From: CAZNER01 sp964572065 | GTDB lineage: Bacteria > Patescibacteriota > Dojkabacteria > JAHIVN01 | Length of the DNA: 22,141 nt | Reading direction: 5' to 3' | Assembly (NCBI GenBank): GCA_964572065.1 | Contig: CAZNER010000030.1 | Coordinates: 1 to 22,141, forward strand | Shown here: piece after piece, positions 16,714 to 22,141 of the stretch | How positions within the stretch are numbered: position 1 is the first letter of the stretch | How the letters are laid out: the number at the start of each line of letters is the position of its first letter | Position numbers and translations under genes: made by a program | Notes under the pieces: model-generated | The model's database searches: none | Told to the model about the DNA's origin: nothing | Seen by the model: only the letters and a program-made list of their open reading frames with translations

Positions 16714-16895
16714 AGTACACTGTATTATCACATAGAAATGTTAATATGTCAATGAAATAGACATGTATTGACTATATAATTTGAACAATATAGTTATATT
16801 ATTGCTGTATTAGTATTTAGTAATATGTTAATTTAGGAAAAAGTCCTATAATCTGGTTATTGAGCGTATCTATAGGTTTTTTGATTATAATAAAA

Positions 16896-16905
16896 NNNNN
16901 NNNNN
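16896..16905. other. Assembly gap (10 N)
   Basis: Ten unknown bases lie in the otherwise gene-free divergent region 16732-17066. The true length is not known. No gene is visibly interrupted by it. Confidence 0.95.
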
Positions 16906-16932
16906 AAAACAGCATTAAAACGATGTAATTTA

Positions 16933-16961
16933 TTGTTGACATAGTTGATTTGTAGTATAAT
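16933..16961 (+). promoter_or_regulatory. Candidate promoter for the transglycosylase genes
   Basis: TATAAT at 16956-16961 has TTGTTG (16933-16938) upstream with 17-base spacing, overlapping a perfect TTGACA (16936-16941) at a short 14-base spacing. The first downstream ORF starts at 17067 and the transglycosylase at 17186, leaving a long 5' leader. Confidence 0.45.
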
Positions 16962-17066
16962 GTAACCATCTTATATTAATACATTTGGATCTATTTATTA
17001 ATTAAAAATTTAATAAAAATTGCATTCAAATTCATTTTCCCTAATTAACCTGATTAAGAAACAGAA

Positions 17067-17189
17067 ATGTTTGGCGATTCCAAAGATTTTGATTTTATTT
17101 TTATGAAAATTAAAAGGAGTGCAGGTTTTATTAAATTAGTAAGCATTAAAATTAATAATTTTAACTTTTTAGTAAAGTTAATGTTATGA
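17067..17189 (+). CDS. Possible 40-aa ORF coupled to the transglycosylase gene
   Basis: An ATG at 17067 reads 40 codons (MFGDSKDFDFIFMKIKRSAG... ending LVKLML) to a TGA that overlaps the next start as ATGA at 17186-17189. That overlap is a classic translational-coupling arrangement. The product is short, basic and hydrophobic, with no recognised motif. It could be a coupling leader ORF or chance; the overlap is the main support. Confidence 0.35.
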   Translation: MFGDSKDFDFIFMKIKRSAGFIKLVSIKINNFNFLVKLML

Positions 17190-17908
17190 GATATATAAAT
17201 CTAAGCTTAAAATTGAATATTAAGAAAGGAAGAAGAAATATTTTAAAGAAAAATATTTCTAAAAAGATGTTTGTAGAATTTCTAGTTAGAAGTTCGGTTC
17301 AAGTCGTCTTTACTATCTTACTAAATATTACTTTATTATTTGGTAGTAGCTATCCATTAATTTCTGATATGAATGTGAATATTGTGAATCCAATTAAGAA
17401 TGTAGAAGCTAAGACTGATAATGTCAAAAGTTTTGATAGTGATATAATTAGTAAACAGACTGCTAATGTTATGGTTATAAAGAGTGACGATGTAATTGAA
17501 AACGTTAAAGTTGCAGTACTTCAGGAGAAGTATAGAAAGTTGGCAGGCAGTTATTACTATTCTAATGTTGAACCTTACCTTGAGATTATTGACAAGGTTT
17601 TAGCTGAAAAAGGTTTGGATGATGATGTTCTTTTCATTCAAGCGATGTTCTTTATTGGACAACATGAAAGTCATTGGAATACTGGTTCTATAAGTGGTTT
17701 TTCAGTTGGAAGAGAACACCCAACTGGTATATTCCAGTTTCTGCCAAGTACATTTAGAAGTGTATCGAGTGGTGATATTTATGATGCTGAGGATCAAATA
17801 AGGGCTTATGTTACTATGGTTGAAAGAGGAAGGATAAGGGAATTTGGTACTTTATACCTGCCTGGATTAAGTCCTATTGTGGAACAATATGTTATTAATT
17901 ATAATTAG
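17186..17908 (+). CDS. Membrane-anchored lytic-transglycosylase-like protein
   Basis: The 240-residue protein has a basic N-terminus, one hydrophobic segment (~37-58, signal anchor) and a C-terminal lysozyme-like fold (~125-225). FFIGQHESHWNTGS supplies the expected catalytic Glu161. HPTGIFQFLPSTFR (179-191) matches the G-Q-P-T-F block of SLT/GEWL enzymes with Gln184, and DAEDQIRAYVTMVERG fits the family's closing helix motif. It would cleave peptidoglycan glycan strands outside the membrane, in wall remodelling, secretion or lysis. Met28 is an alternative start. A small membrane protein gene follows 10 bases later, giving an arrangement like lysin plus holin, although no other phage genes are present. 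No Shine-Dalgarno sequence is seen. Confidence 0.75.
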   Translation: MRYINLSLKLNIKKGRRNILKKNISKKMFVEFLVRSSVQVVFTILLNITLLFGSSYPLISDMNVNIVNPIKNVEAKTDNVKSFDSDIISKQTANVMVIKSDDVIENVKVAVLQEKYRKLAGSYYYSNVEPYLEIIDKVLAEKGLDDDVLFIQAMFFIGQHESHWNTGSISGFSVGREHPTGIFQFLPSTFRSVSSGDIYDAEDQIRAYVTMVERGRIREFGTLYLPGLSPIVEQYVINYN

Positions 17909-17918
17909 TAGGCGATAT

Positions 17919-18287
17919 ATGAACAAAGAACAGTGGTTAAATCGGTGTGATAAAGTTATTAGAGTTGGGAATGCTCTTAGTTTAATGGGTTATACAGCTG
18001 CATTAGGAGCGATTTTAGCAAATAGACCTGATATTGTTGATACTGTTAGGTCTGGACTTGCAACAGCAAAAGTTGTTATGTCTCTTGTAACGATAACGGA
18101 TATCATACTTCATACTCATTATAATTATCAATTATTTTGCGATATTATTAAATTTGATGAATCCACTGAAACAATTGACTTATTATGGGATTGGTTTAGT
18201 CGAGAAACTATGCTTATTCAAAGTATTGTTATGTTAACTGTAAATACTCTAGTATCTAGACGTGTTGGATTTTTATTAGATAAGTAA
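17919..18287 (+). CDS. Small membrane protein, holin-like by context
   Basis: ATG at 17919 (MNKEQWLNRCDKVIRVGN) is chosen, 10 bases after the transglycosylase stop; the frame is open further upstream, but that would overlap the previous gene. The 122 residues have two to three hydrophobic segments (VGNALSLMGYTAALGAILA at ~16-34, AKVVMSLVTITDIILH at ~50-65, and MLIQSIVMLTVNTLV at ~98-112), separated by a short acidic stretch. There is no recognised family. Size, topology and immediate coupling to a wall hydrolase suggest a holin-like or partner membrane protein. This is context-based inference, and a cell-division or wall-enzyme partner is equally possible. Confidence 0.55.
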   Translation: MNKEQWLNRCDKVIRVGNALSLMGYTAALGAILANRPDIVDTVRSGLATAKVVMSLVTITDIILHTHYNYQLFCDIIKFDESTETIDLLWDWFSRETMLIQSIVMLTVNTLVSRRVGFLLDK

Positions 18288-18484
18288 TTTCCAGTTATTT
18301 ATTGTTCTTTATATTTTTGTACTTAATCTTAACTTTATTATTTGTTCGTGTTTGTGGTAAGATTTTATGAAGGATATTTATAGATGGAGAGATGCCTATG
18401 TAAAATTCTACAATGTAGGATATACATAGCATACAGAGCTTGCCCTGCCAGGGCGGGGTGAAGTCCCACCTATATTAAAATTAC

Positions 18485-18720
18485 GGAGGGCAGGCGAATG
18501 CGCCGCTCTTGCTCAATGAGACTCAAATTTTATATACAGAGTATAATAAAATTTGAAAGACGAATTAGTCCGCCAAAGGCGGAAAAAGCGAATTGACTTA
18601 AAAAAATGAATAATATATTGGAGAGATGGCAGAGTGGTCGAATGCGCCGCTCTTGCTCAATGAGGCTCAAATTTTATATACAGAGTATAATAAAATTTGA
18701 AAGACGAATTAGTCCGCCAA
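18485..18720 (+). repeat. 144-bp tandem repeat containing the tRNA-Ser 5' half
   Basis: Sequence 18501-18644 repeats from 18645 with a 144-base period and one difference (A18521 versus G18665), up to the N gap at 18720. After the gap the repeat resumes in register and ends in the intact tRNA-Ser. Each unit contains hairpin CAAATTTTAT/ATAAAATTTG (18524-18555 in unit 1), hairpin CCGCC/GGCGG (18570-18582), and the first 36 bases of the tRNA. An eroded tRNA-like start lies at 18485-18511. Exactly 24 unit bases are missing across the 100-N gap, or 24 plus a multiple of 144. Region 18288-18484 holds further hairpins (e.g. CTATGTA/TACATAG from 18396) but no gene. Confidence 0.8.
18620..18655 (+). 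pseudogene. tRNA-Ser 5'-half fragment
   Basis: Thirty-six bases are identical to the first 36 of the intact tRNA-Ser at 18840, from the acceptor stem through the D arm to the second anticodon base, where identity stops. The 3' half is absent, so it cannot make a tRNA. It is part of the tandem repeat. Confidence 0.85.
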
Positions 18721-18820
18721 NNNNNNNNNNNNNNNNNNNNNNNNNNNNNNNNNNNNNNNNNNNNNNNNNNNNNNNNNNNNNNNNNNNNNNNNNNNNNNNN
18801 NNNNNNNNNNNNNNNNNNNN
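18721..18820. other. Scaffold gap (100 N) inside the tandem repeat
   Basis: Exactly 100 N is a conventional placeholder. From the repeat register only 24 bases are needed to join the flanks, or 24 plus whole 144-base units. Any protein translation across it is meaningless. Confidence 0.95.
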
Positions 18821-18839
18821 AAAAAATGAATAATATATT

Positions 18840-18926
18840 GGAGAGATGGCAGAGTGGTCGAATGCGCCGCTCTTGAAAAGCGGTAGACCTGAAAGGGCCT
18901 CGGGGGTTCGAATCCCTCTCTCTCCG
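18840..18926 (+). tRNA. tRNA-Ser (anticodon UGA)
   Basis: An 87-base class II tRNA without encoded CCA. The acceptor GGAGAGA pairs with TCTCTCC (18919-18925), and the discriminator is G18926, as in serine tRNAs. The D arm has GCAGAGTGGTCGAATGC. The anticodon stem CCGCT/AGCGG encloses loop CTTGAAA with anticodon TGA, which reads UCN serine codons. A long variable arm and a GGTTCGAAT T-loop follow. It is intact and presumably functional. Its 5' half is duplicated upstream and its 3' end downstream, so both ends have been recombination targets. Confidence 0.95.
18910..18925 (+). other. Putative attachment core 1 (in tRNA-Ser 3' end)
   Basis: GAATCCCTCTCTCTCC, the T-arm and acceptor end of tRNA-Ser, recurs at 19085-19099 (15 bases) and at 21791-21806 (all 16). 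Tyrosine recombinases commonly integrate elements at tRNA 3' ends and leave such direct repeats; the integrase lies between the copies. Confidence 0.65.
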
Positions 18927-19099
18927 TGGATCGACAAGCTCACCACTAGGTGAGATTGACGAACCATTAAGAATATTTATGAGAACCGACGGTTCGACAA
19001 TGAAGGGTTAGTGAACAACGAATTAAATGAGGAAGTGAACTTACCTGAATTGATACTGGGAGCGAACGAAGTAAGCGAGCATGTGAATCCCTCTCTCTC
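18924..19099 (+). repeat. 176-bp direct repeat, left copy
   Basis: This matches 21630-21805 at every base but one (A18930 versus T21636), offset 2706. It starts in the last bases of tRNA-Ser and ends with another tRNA-Ser 3'-end core. Inside are a 17-base imperfect hairpin (18928-18965, GGxTCGACAAGCTCACC type) and GAACC/GGTTC. The near identity points to recent duplication or gene conversion. No ORF of note is present. Confidence 0.85.
19085..19099 (+). other. Putative attachment core 2
   Basis: GAATCCCTCTCTCTC repeats the tRNA-Ser 3' end at the right edge of the left 176-bp repeat, so that repeat is itself bounded by two cores like a mini-element. Confidence 0.6.
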
Positions 19100-19171
19100 T
19101 GCCAGTTAATACTTCCTACAGAAATCTTCTAAAAGAGCTATTAATTCAGTAGAATTAGGTTTGAACTAAAC

Positions 19172-19248
19172 TTGGGCAGTCCCCAATTATAAGAGTGGTA
19201 ACACTAGCAAACGCTTATCATTGCTCTATTATCAGGGATTCGAATCCC
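19172..19248 (+). other. tRNA-like remnant or palindromes
   Basis: TTGGG/CCCAA (19172-19186), AGCAA/TTGCT and the perfect palindrome GGGATTCGAATCCC (19235-19248) occur in a spacing that recalls tRNA arms, and the last resembles a T arm. The acceptor stem does not pair, and the T stem lacks the conserved G53-C61 pair, so this is not a functional tRNA. It may be a decayed tRNA end left by earlier integration, or coincidence. Nothing else is seen in 19100-19291. Confidence 0.25.
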
Positions 19249-19291
19249 ACGACTATCTTCACGTTTATGCCTTAGAAGCAATAAAAAGTTA

Positions 19292-20107
19292 CTAAACTAA
19301 AGGACTCTTGATATTTTTGAGCTGAGGATTGGTAACCTGGGTATATTTCTGGGTTGTCCTTATATTCTGATGTCCAAGTAGCTCCTGTACGTAACGTATG
19401 TCTGTCCCATTCTCAAGTAAATGTGTAGCAAAGCTATGCCTGAGAGTGTGGAATGAAGCATCCTTTTTAATACCTGCCTTTTTAAGCGCATTAGAAAACA
19501 CCTTCTGTGCAGTACGTGTAGTTAGCTTCCCACCTCTTTCACTAGAAAAAACGTATTCATTTCCACTTTTCCCACTAGTGATTGCGATTAAACTATCTTT
19601 AATGCTATTGGGGAATATTGTTATTTTGTCTTTATCTCCTTTTGAGTGCTTGATATGAAGTGTCAGGTTTTCAAAGTTTATATCTTTAACTTTCAAATTG
19701 ATTACTTCGCTGACTCTTAAACCACCTCCGTATGCAACTGAGAGTAACAATTTGTGTTTTCGATTATTTATAGTTTTTATCAATTCTTTAATTTCGGGTC
19801 GATTTAGCACAACAGGGAGGCTTTTTGTTTGTTCGGCAGATCTGATTTCTATTTTATCTCTGACATTGATAACTTTGTAGTAGTAAAACTTGATGGCATT
19901 GAGATACTGGTTTCTTGTTTTTGCTGATATATTTTTATCTTTGCAATAGACTAGGAAGTCCTTAATATTATCAATATCTAATTGATTTAAGTTCTTTTTC
20001 TTAAAAGAGAAATACCTCTTGAGACCATTTACATAACTTTTGATAGTTTGAGAGCTGTAGTCACAAATTTTGAGTTCTCGTATAGTTTTATCGAGTTTGC
20101 TTTGCAT
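19292..20107 (-). CDS. Tyrosine recombinase / integrase (XerC/D-like)
   Basis: The 271-residue enzyme has an N-terminal SAM-like core-binding domain (~1-85) and a catalytic domain (~100-260) with the full set: Arg131 (GGGLRVSEV), Lys156 (HSKGDKD), His220 and Arg223 (HTLRHSFATHL), His246 (LLGHQNIRTTQKYT) and nucleophile Tyr255. It should cut and rejoin DNA at short core sites through a 3'-phosphotyrosine. It ends at 19292, 366 bases from tRNA-Ser and next to repeated tRNA-3'-end cores, so it is most likely the integrase of this island. A housekeeping Xer role is less likely given the context. Start ATG is at 20107, with an extended -10 promoter about 45 bases upstream. The length is typical of short single-protein recombinases. 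Confidence 0.9.
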   Translation of the reverse strand: MQSKLDKTIRELKICDYSSQTIKSYVNGLKRYFSFKKKNLNQLDIDNIKDFLVYCKDKNISAKTRNQYLNAIKFYYYKVINVRDKIEIRSAEQTKSLPVVLNRPEIKELIKTINNRKHKLLLSVAYGGGLRVSEVINLKVKDINFENLTLHIKHSKGDKDKITIFPNSIKDSLIAITSGKSGNEYVFSSERGGKLTTRTAQKVFSNALKKAGIKKDASFHTLRHSFATHLLENGTDIRYVQELLGHQNIRTTQKYTQVTNPQLKNIKSPLV

Positions 20108-20150
20108 ATCAGTAGGTATTTGATAGAATATAATTAGTTAATTTAAGGTT

Positions 20151-20159
20151 ATTATACCA
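20151..20159 (-). promoter_or_regulatory. Extended -10 promoter for the integrase
   Basis: On the minus strand TGGTATAAT (20159-20151) matches the TGnTATAAT extended -10, 44 bases before the integrase ATG. No good -35 box is visible at 16-18 bases, as expected for extended -10 promoters. Confidence 0.45.
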
Positions 20160-20255
20160 GAAGAGTTCGCCAAAGGTACACAAATGTGAACAAATTAAGA
20201 AAACAATTCGTATAGTAACGAGTTATATTCAATTGTCGTTTAAATTTATTAGAAA

Positions 20256-20268
20256 TAGTCGGCACACA
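20256..20268 (+). repeat. Left inverted repeat flanking the S66 gene
   Basis: TAGTCGGCACACA here is the complement, with one extra base, of TGTGTGCCCGACTA at 21342-21354. The pair brackets the S66 gene from 48 bases before its start codon to immediately after its stop. Confidence 0.5.
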
Positions 20269-20303
20269 AAGATTTTTATATCAATCAATTTATTTAAAAT
20301 AAT

Positions 20304-21341
20304 ATGGCAATCAAATCAAAAAAATTACAAAAAGGCGATACTATCGCAATAATTTCTCCATCATGGGGCGGTCCATCTGTTTTCCCTCACATTTACGAAT
20401 CAGGTATTAAAGCACTTGAGAATTTAGGATTAAAAATTAAAGAATATCCTTCTGCTAGAAAAGATGCAGATTATACCTACAATAATCCTGAATTTCGTGC
20501 TAAAGACATAAATGATGCTTTTGCGGATTCGGAAGTAAAAGCAATTTTTACAAGTATTGGAGGAGATGATTCAATAAGAATTTTACCTTATATAGATCCT
20601 GAAATCGTAAAGGATAATCCAAAAATTTTCTTAGGATATTCTGATACAACCACTATGAATTCATATTTTAATCAATTAGGTTTAGTCACATTAAATAGCC
20701 CCTCCATCATGGCAGGATTTTCACAATGGGATGCTTTAGGAAGAGATTTCCAAGAACATATTCAAAATATTTTATTTGAAAATCCGGAATCTTATACTTA
20801 TGAAAAATATAATGAATTTTGTCAGGGCTATTTAGATTGGAGTGATAAAAATAATGTTGGAAAGACTAAACCTATGATAAAAAACAAAGGTTGGAATTGG
20901 CTACAAGGTAGCACAAAAATTCAAGGAGAATTATTTGGTGGTTGTATAGAAGTTTTTGAATTTATGAAAAGTACAAATTTTTGGCCTGACGAAAATTTTT
21001 GGAAAGGTAAAATCTTATTTTTTGAAACTTCTGAGGATAAGCCATCTCCAGAGCAAGTAAAATGGATGTTGAGAAATTATGGTGTTCAAGGAATTTTTGA
21101 TAAAATTTCTGCTTTATTAATTGGAAGACCAAGAGATTATTCAGACGAGGAGAAAAAAGAATTAGATGAAAATATAATAAAAATTGTAAAAACTGAATTT
21201 AAGAATAATGATCTTCCTATAATTACTAATATGGATTTTGGTCATACTGATCCTCAATGGATTTTACCATTAGGAATAAAAGCAGAAATTGATTGCCATA
21301 AAAAAGAATTTAAATTGATTGAAAAAATATTTGAAGATTAA
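20304..21341 (+). CDS. S66 serine peptidase (LD-carboxypeptidase / MccF-like)
   Basis: The 345-residue cytoplasmic enzyme belongs to peptidase family S66. The Ser-Glu-His triad is visible: nucleophile Ser113 in FLGYSDTTTMNS, Glu241 in ILFFETSEDKPSPEQV, and His314 in DFGHTDPQWILPLG. SPSWGGPSVFP (18-28) and IFTSIGGDDSIRILPYID (81-98) are further family hallmarks. Family members either remove D-Ala from murein tetrapeptides (LdcA) or inactivate peptide-nucleotide antibiotics such as microcin C7 and albomycin (MccF). The longer middle loop (~165-200) and GGDDSIR resemble the MccF branch, so a resistance cargo role is plausible but unproven. It sits inside the tRNA-Ser island, tightly bracketed by inverted repeats, opposite in strand to the integrase. 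There is no Shine-Dalgarno sequence; ATG follows AATAAT. Confidence 0.85.
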   Translation: MAIKSKKLQKGDTIAIISPSWGGPSVFPHIYESGIKALENLGLKIKEYPSARKDADYTYNNPEFRAKDINDAFADSEVKAIFTSIGGDDSIRILPYIDPEIVKDNPKIFLGYSDTTTMNSYFNQLGLVTLNSPSIMAGFSQWDALGRDFQEHIQNILFENPESYTYEKYNEFCQGYLDWSDKNNVGKTKPMIKNKGWNWLQGSTKIQGELFGGCIEVFEFMKSTNFWPDENFWKGKILFFETSEDKPSPEQVKWMLRNYGVQGIFDKISALLIGRPRDYSDEEKKELDENIIKIVKTEFKNNDLPIITNMDFGHTDPQWILPLGIKAEIDCHKKEFKLIEKIFED

Positions 21342-21354
21342 TGTGTGCCCGACT
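21342..21354 (+). repeat. Right inverted repeat flanking the S66 gene
   Basis: TGTGTGCCCGACTA starts at the base after the S66 stop codon and mirrors 20256-20268. It may be a transposon-like end, a cassette boundary or a terminator half; no target duplication is obvious. Confidence 0.45.
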
Positions 21355-21436
21355 ATAATTTTATTTTAGACACGACAACTCTAAAATTTTCCTTCGGAAC
21401 GTTGCACTAAATTTCAGCCCTTCGGGGAATATAACA

Positions 21437-21508
21437 AGGATTATGAGGTTACGAAGTCTTGCAGACTTCTCCACCCAAATCGTGCTACGCACGACTTCTC
21501 ATAATCCT
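21437..21508. other. Three-way-junction-like structured element
   Basis: An outer stem AGGATTATGAG (21437-21447) pairs perfectly with 21498-21508. Inside are hairpins GAAGTC/GACTTC (~21453-21469) and TCGTGC/GCACGA (~21480-21494). The nested pairing forms a compact 72-base branched structure with moderate G+C. It could be a small structured RNA or a palindromic repeat. The stretch 21355-21629 has no gene. Confidence 0.45.
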
Positions 21509-21603
21509 GATGTTAGACACTGAGATCAAGTAGATCAGAAGAAACGCCTAGATTGAAAGAAAGTTTGGGAACATATATATTTGTAAGTGGATGTGCTTGG
21601 AGA

Positions 21604-21630
21604 TAAGTTCGAACCTTGTCCCATGCACCC
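21604..21630 (+). other. tRNA 3'-end-like remnant before the right 176-bp repeat
   Basis: AAGTTCGAACCTTGTCCCA and following bases look like a T arm plus 3' acceptor strand of a non-serine tRNA, but no matching 5' acceptor or cloverleaf lies upstream. The right 176-bp repeat starts directly after it, just as the left copy starts at the end of tRNA-Ser. Confidence 0.3.
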
Positions 21631-21805
21631 CGTGGTTCGACAAGCTCACCACTAGGTGAGATTGACGAACCATTAAGAATATTTATGAGAACCGACGGTT
21701 CGACAATGAAGGGTTAGTGAACAACGAATTAAATGAGGAAGTGAACTTACCTGAATTGATACTGGGAGCGAACGAAGTAAGCGAGCATGTGAATCCCTCT
21801 CTCTC
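21630..21805 (+). repeat. 176-bp direct repeat, right copy
   Basis: A near-identical copy of 18924-19099. It starts after a tRNA-end-like sequence and finishes in the 16-base tRNA-Ser core (21791-21806), marking the right boundary of the island. Confidence 0.85.
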
Positions 21806-21806
21806 C
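21791..21806 (+). other. Putative attachment core 3 (right end of island)
   Basis: This is identical over 16 bases to the tRNA-Ser 3' end at 18910-18925. As the distal copy it is the natural attR-type end of the element. Confidence 0.6.
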
Positions 21807-21890
21807 ATTCGACTCAGCTTCGACAAGCTCAGCTTCACTCACGGCGAGCAGCTCTTCGAGACTTCGATTGAGCTCAGTTGAGGTCTAATT
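21807..21890. repeat. TTCGACAAGCTCA-type palindromic repeats
   Basis: TTCGACAAGCTCA at 21819-21831 is the same 13-mer as in the 176-bp repeat (21636-21648), embedded here in several overlapping inverted segments (AGCTT/AAGCT, GAGCTC). This resembles intergenic repeats dispersed in many bacterial genomes; no gene is present. Confidence 0.45.
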
Positions 21891-21909
21891 CTGCCACTTA
21901 AAATACATT

Positions 21910-21938
21910 TTGCCTATAACACGAATTCGTTTTATAAT
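21910..21938 (+). promoter_or_regulatory. Candidate sigma70-type promoter
   Basis: TTGCCT (21910-21915), a 17-base spacer and a perfect TATAAT (21933-21938) lie 68 bases before the ATG at 22006. Confidence 0.5.
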
Positions 21939-22005
21939 GACTTTAATAGATAAATAAAGTTACTTGTGAACCTTGTTGAAATTATATTTATTTTAATGCA
22001 ATAAC

Positions 22006-22141
22006 ATGGGAAAAGAATTTTGGAAATGGGCATATTTGGTATTAGTCATTTTATGGTTTCTAATTAGAATGCCATATAAGAAAGAATCATTTAGTATCAA
22101 AACAAAAGTTAAGAAAAGGGTTATTTTAGAAAGTTTTCTTG
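22006..22141 (+). CDS. Partial membrane protein (N-terminus only)
   Basis: The frame opens at ATG 22006 and is still open at the window end after 45 codons. MGKEFWKWAYLVLVILWFLI is a short polar start followed by one hydrophobic helix (~8-21), then a strongly basic segment (RMPYKKE..., KTKVKKR). This suggests a signal-anchored protein with the following part on the cytoplasmic or wall-facing side. The family cannot be recognised from this fragment. Confidence 0.55.
   Translation, partial: MGKEFWKWAYLVLVILWFLIRMPYKKESFSIKTKVKKRVILESFL

Larger units (their letters stand above)
18910..21806. mobile_element. Small tRNA-Ser integrative island (integrase plus S66 peptidase)
   Basis: The ~2.9-kb segment is bounded by identical 16-base tRNA-Ser 3'-end sequences (18910-18925 and 21791-21806), with a third 15-base copy inside at 19085. 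It carries a complete tyrosine recombinase gene pointing toward the tRNA, an S66 peptidase gene, and 176-bp direct repeats at each end. No replication, conjugation or capsid genes are seen, so it would be a minimal or mobilised element. The boundary choice is inferred. Confidence 0.6.

Noticed and set aside
18446..18480. FMN riboswitch-like segment (GGGGTGAAGTCCCACC)
   Set aside because: Only a short GTGAA-type block is shared. The other conserved FMN riboswitch helices are absent and no riboflavin gene follows.
18386..18600. Group I intron in tRNA-Ser upstream of the intact gene
   Set aside because: GACT/AGTC, a P8-like hairpin and a P9-like CCGCC/GGCGG hairpin recall the 3' part of a group I intron. 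However, no P3-P6 core is recognisable, the P3' strand is missing, and no 3' exon follows the units.
18606..18967. Open frames on both strands spanning the N gap
   Set aside because: They consist of tRNA-repeat sequence translated across 100 N and have no meaning as proteins.
21362..21520. Integron attC site after the S66 gene
   Set aside because: GTTAGAC near 21512 fits one half of the attC consensus, but no matching RYYYAAC partner or L box arrangement is present, and the recombinase lacks a recognisable IntI-specific insertion.
1..22141. CRISPR array
   Set aside because: The only short-period direct repeat is the 144-bp tRNA-half unit. No regularly spaced 24-40-base repeats with unique spacers and no cas genes are visible.

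Overview
The window is AT-rich bacterial DNA (roughly 30% G+C by eye). All genes read with the standard bacterial code: TAA, TGA and TAG each end recognisable genes, so UGA or UAG is not reassigned genome-wide. Starts are almost never preceded by an AGGAGG-type ribosome binding site, promoters look sigma70-like (TATAAT, often with a TGn extension), and surface proteins end in a membrane segment plus basic tail. Together these suggest an uncultured member of the Candidate Phyla Radiation (Patescibacteria) or a similar small-genome monoderm. That is inference; nothing here fixes the lineage. Two runs of N (16896-16905 and 18721-18820) show that this is a scaffolded draft or metagenome assembly.

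Layout. (1) 1-2800: a partial minus-strand ORF, then a plus-strand cluster of small unrecognised genes. At least two are diverged paralogues, and one has an in-frame TAG. Hairpins and a terminator lie between them. (2) 2939-6355: tyrS on the minus strand behind a T-box-like leader, diverging from an aromatic amino acid permease-like gene followed by tsaC. This is a compact aminoacylation, amino acid supply and tRNA modification neighbourhood. (3) 6356-8162: an intergenic region full of hairpins, an alpha/beta hydrolase, and a convergent guanine-deaminase-like gene. (4) 8180-16713, minus strand: a CHASE2 adenylate cyclase, a 1736-residue surface protein (golvesin-like, beta-helix, Ig/PKD and SdrD-like modules), and two small single-pass membrane proteins with acidic, proline-containing tails flanking it. 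(5) 17067-18287: a membrane-anchored lytic-transglycosylase-like protein with a small holin-like membrane protein and a possible coupled upstream ORF. (6) 18485-21806: a tRNA-Ser(UGA) hotspot. Upstream, the 5' half of the tRNA sits in a 144-bp tandem repeat of unresolved copy number. Downstream, the 3' end of the tRNA is repeated as a 15-16-bp core that bounds a 176-bp direct repeat and a ~2.9-kb island carrying a tyrosine recombinase and an S66 (MccF/LD-carboxypeptidase) gene. (7) 21807-22141: palindromic repeats and the start of a membrane protein gene cut by the window end.

The most interesting signals are the tRNA-Ser island with its small att-bounded 176-bp repeat, the tRNA-half tandem array, the T-box-like tyrS leader in a genome without Shine-Dalgarno signals, the fast-diverging small-gene cluster, and two look-alike long-stem hairpins with exactly 42-nt loops at 2017 and 6551.
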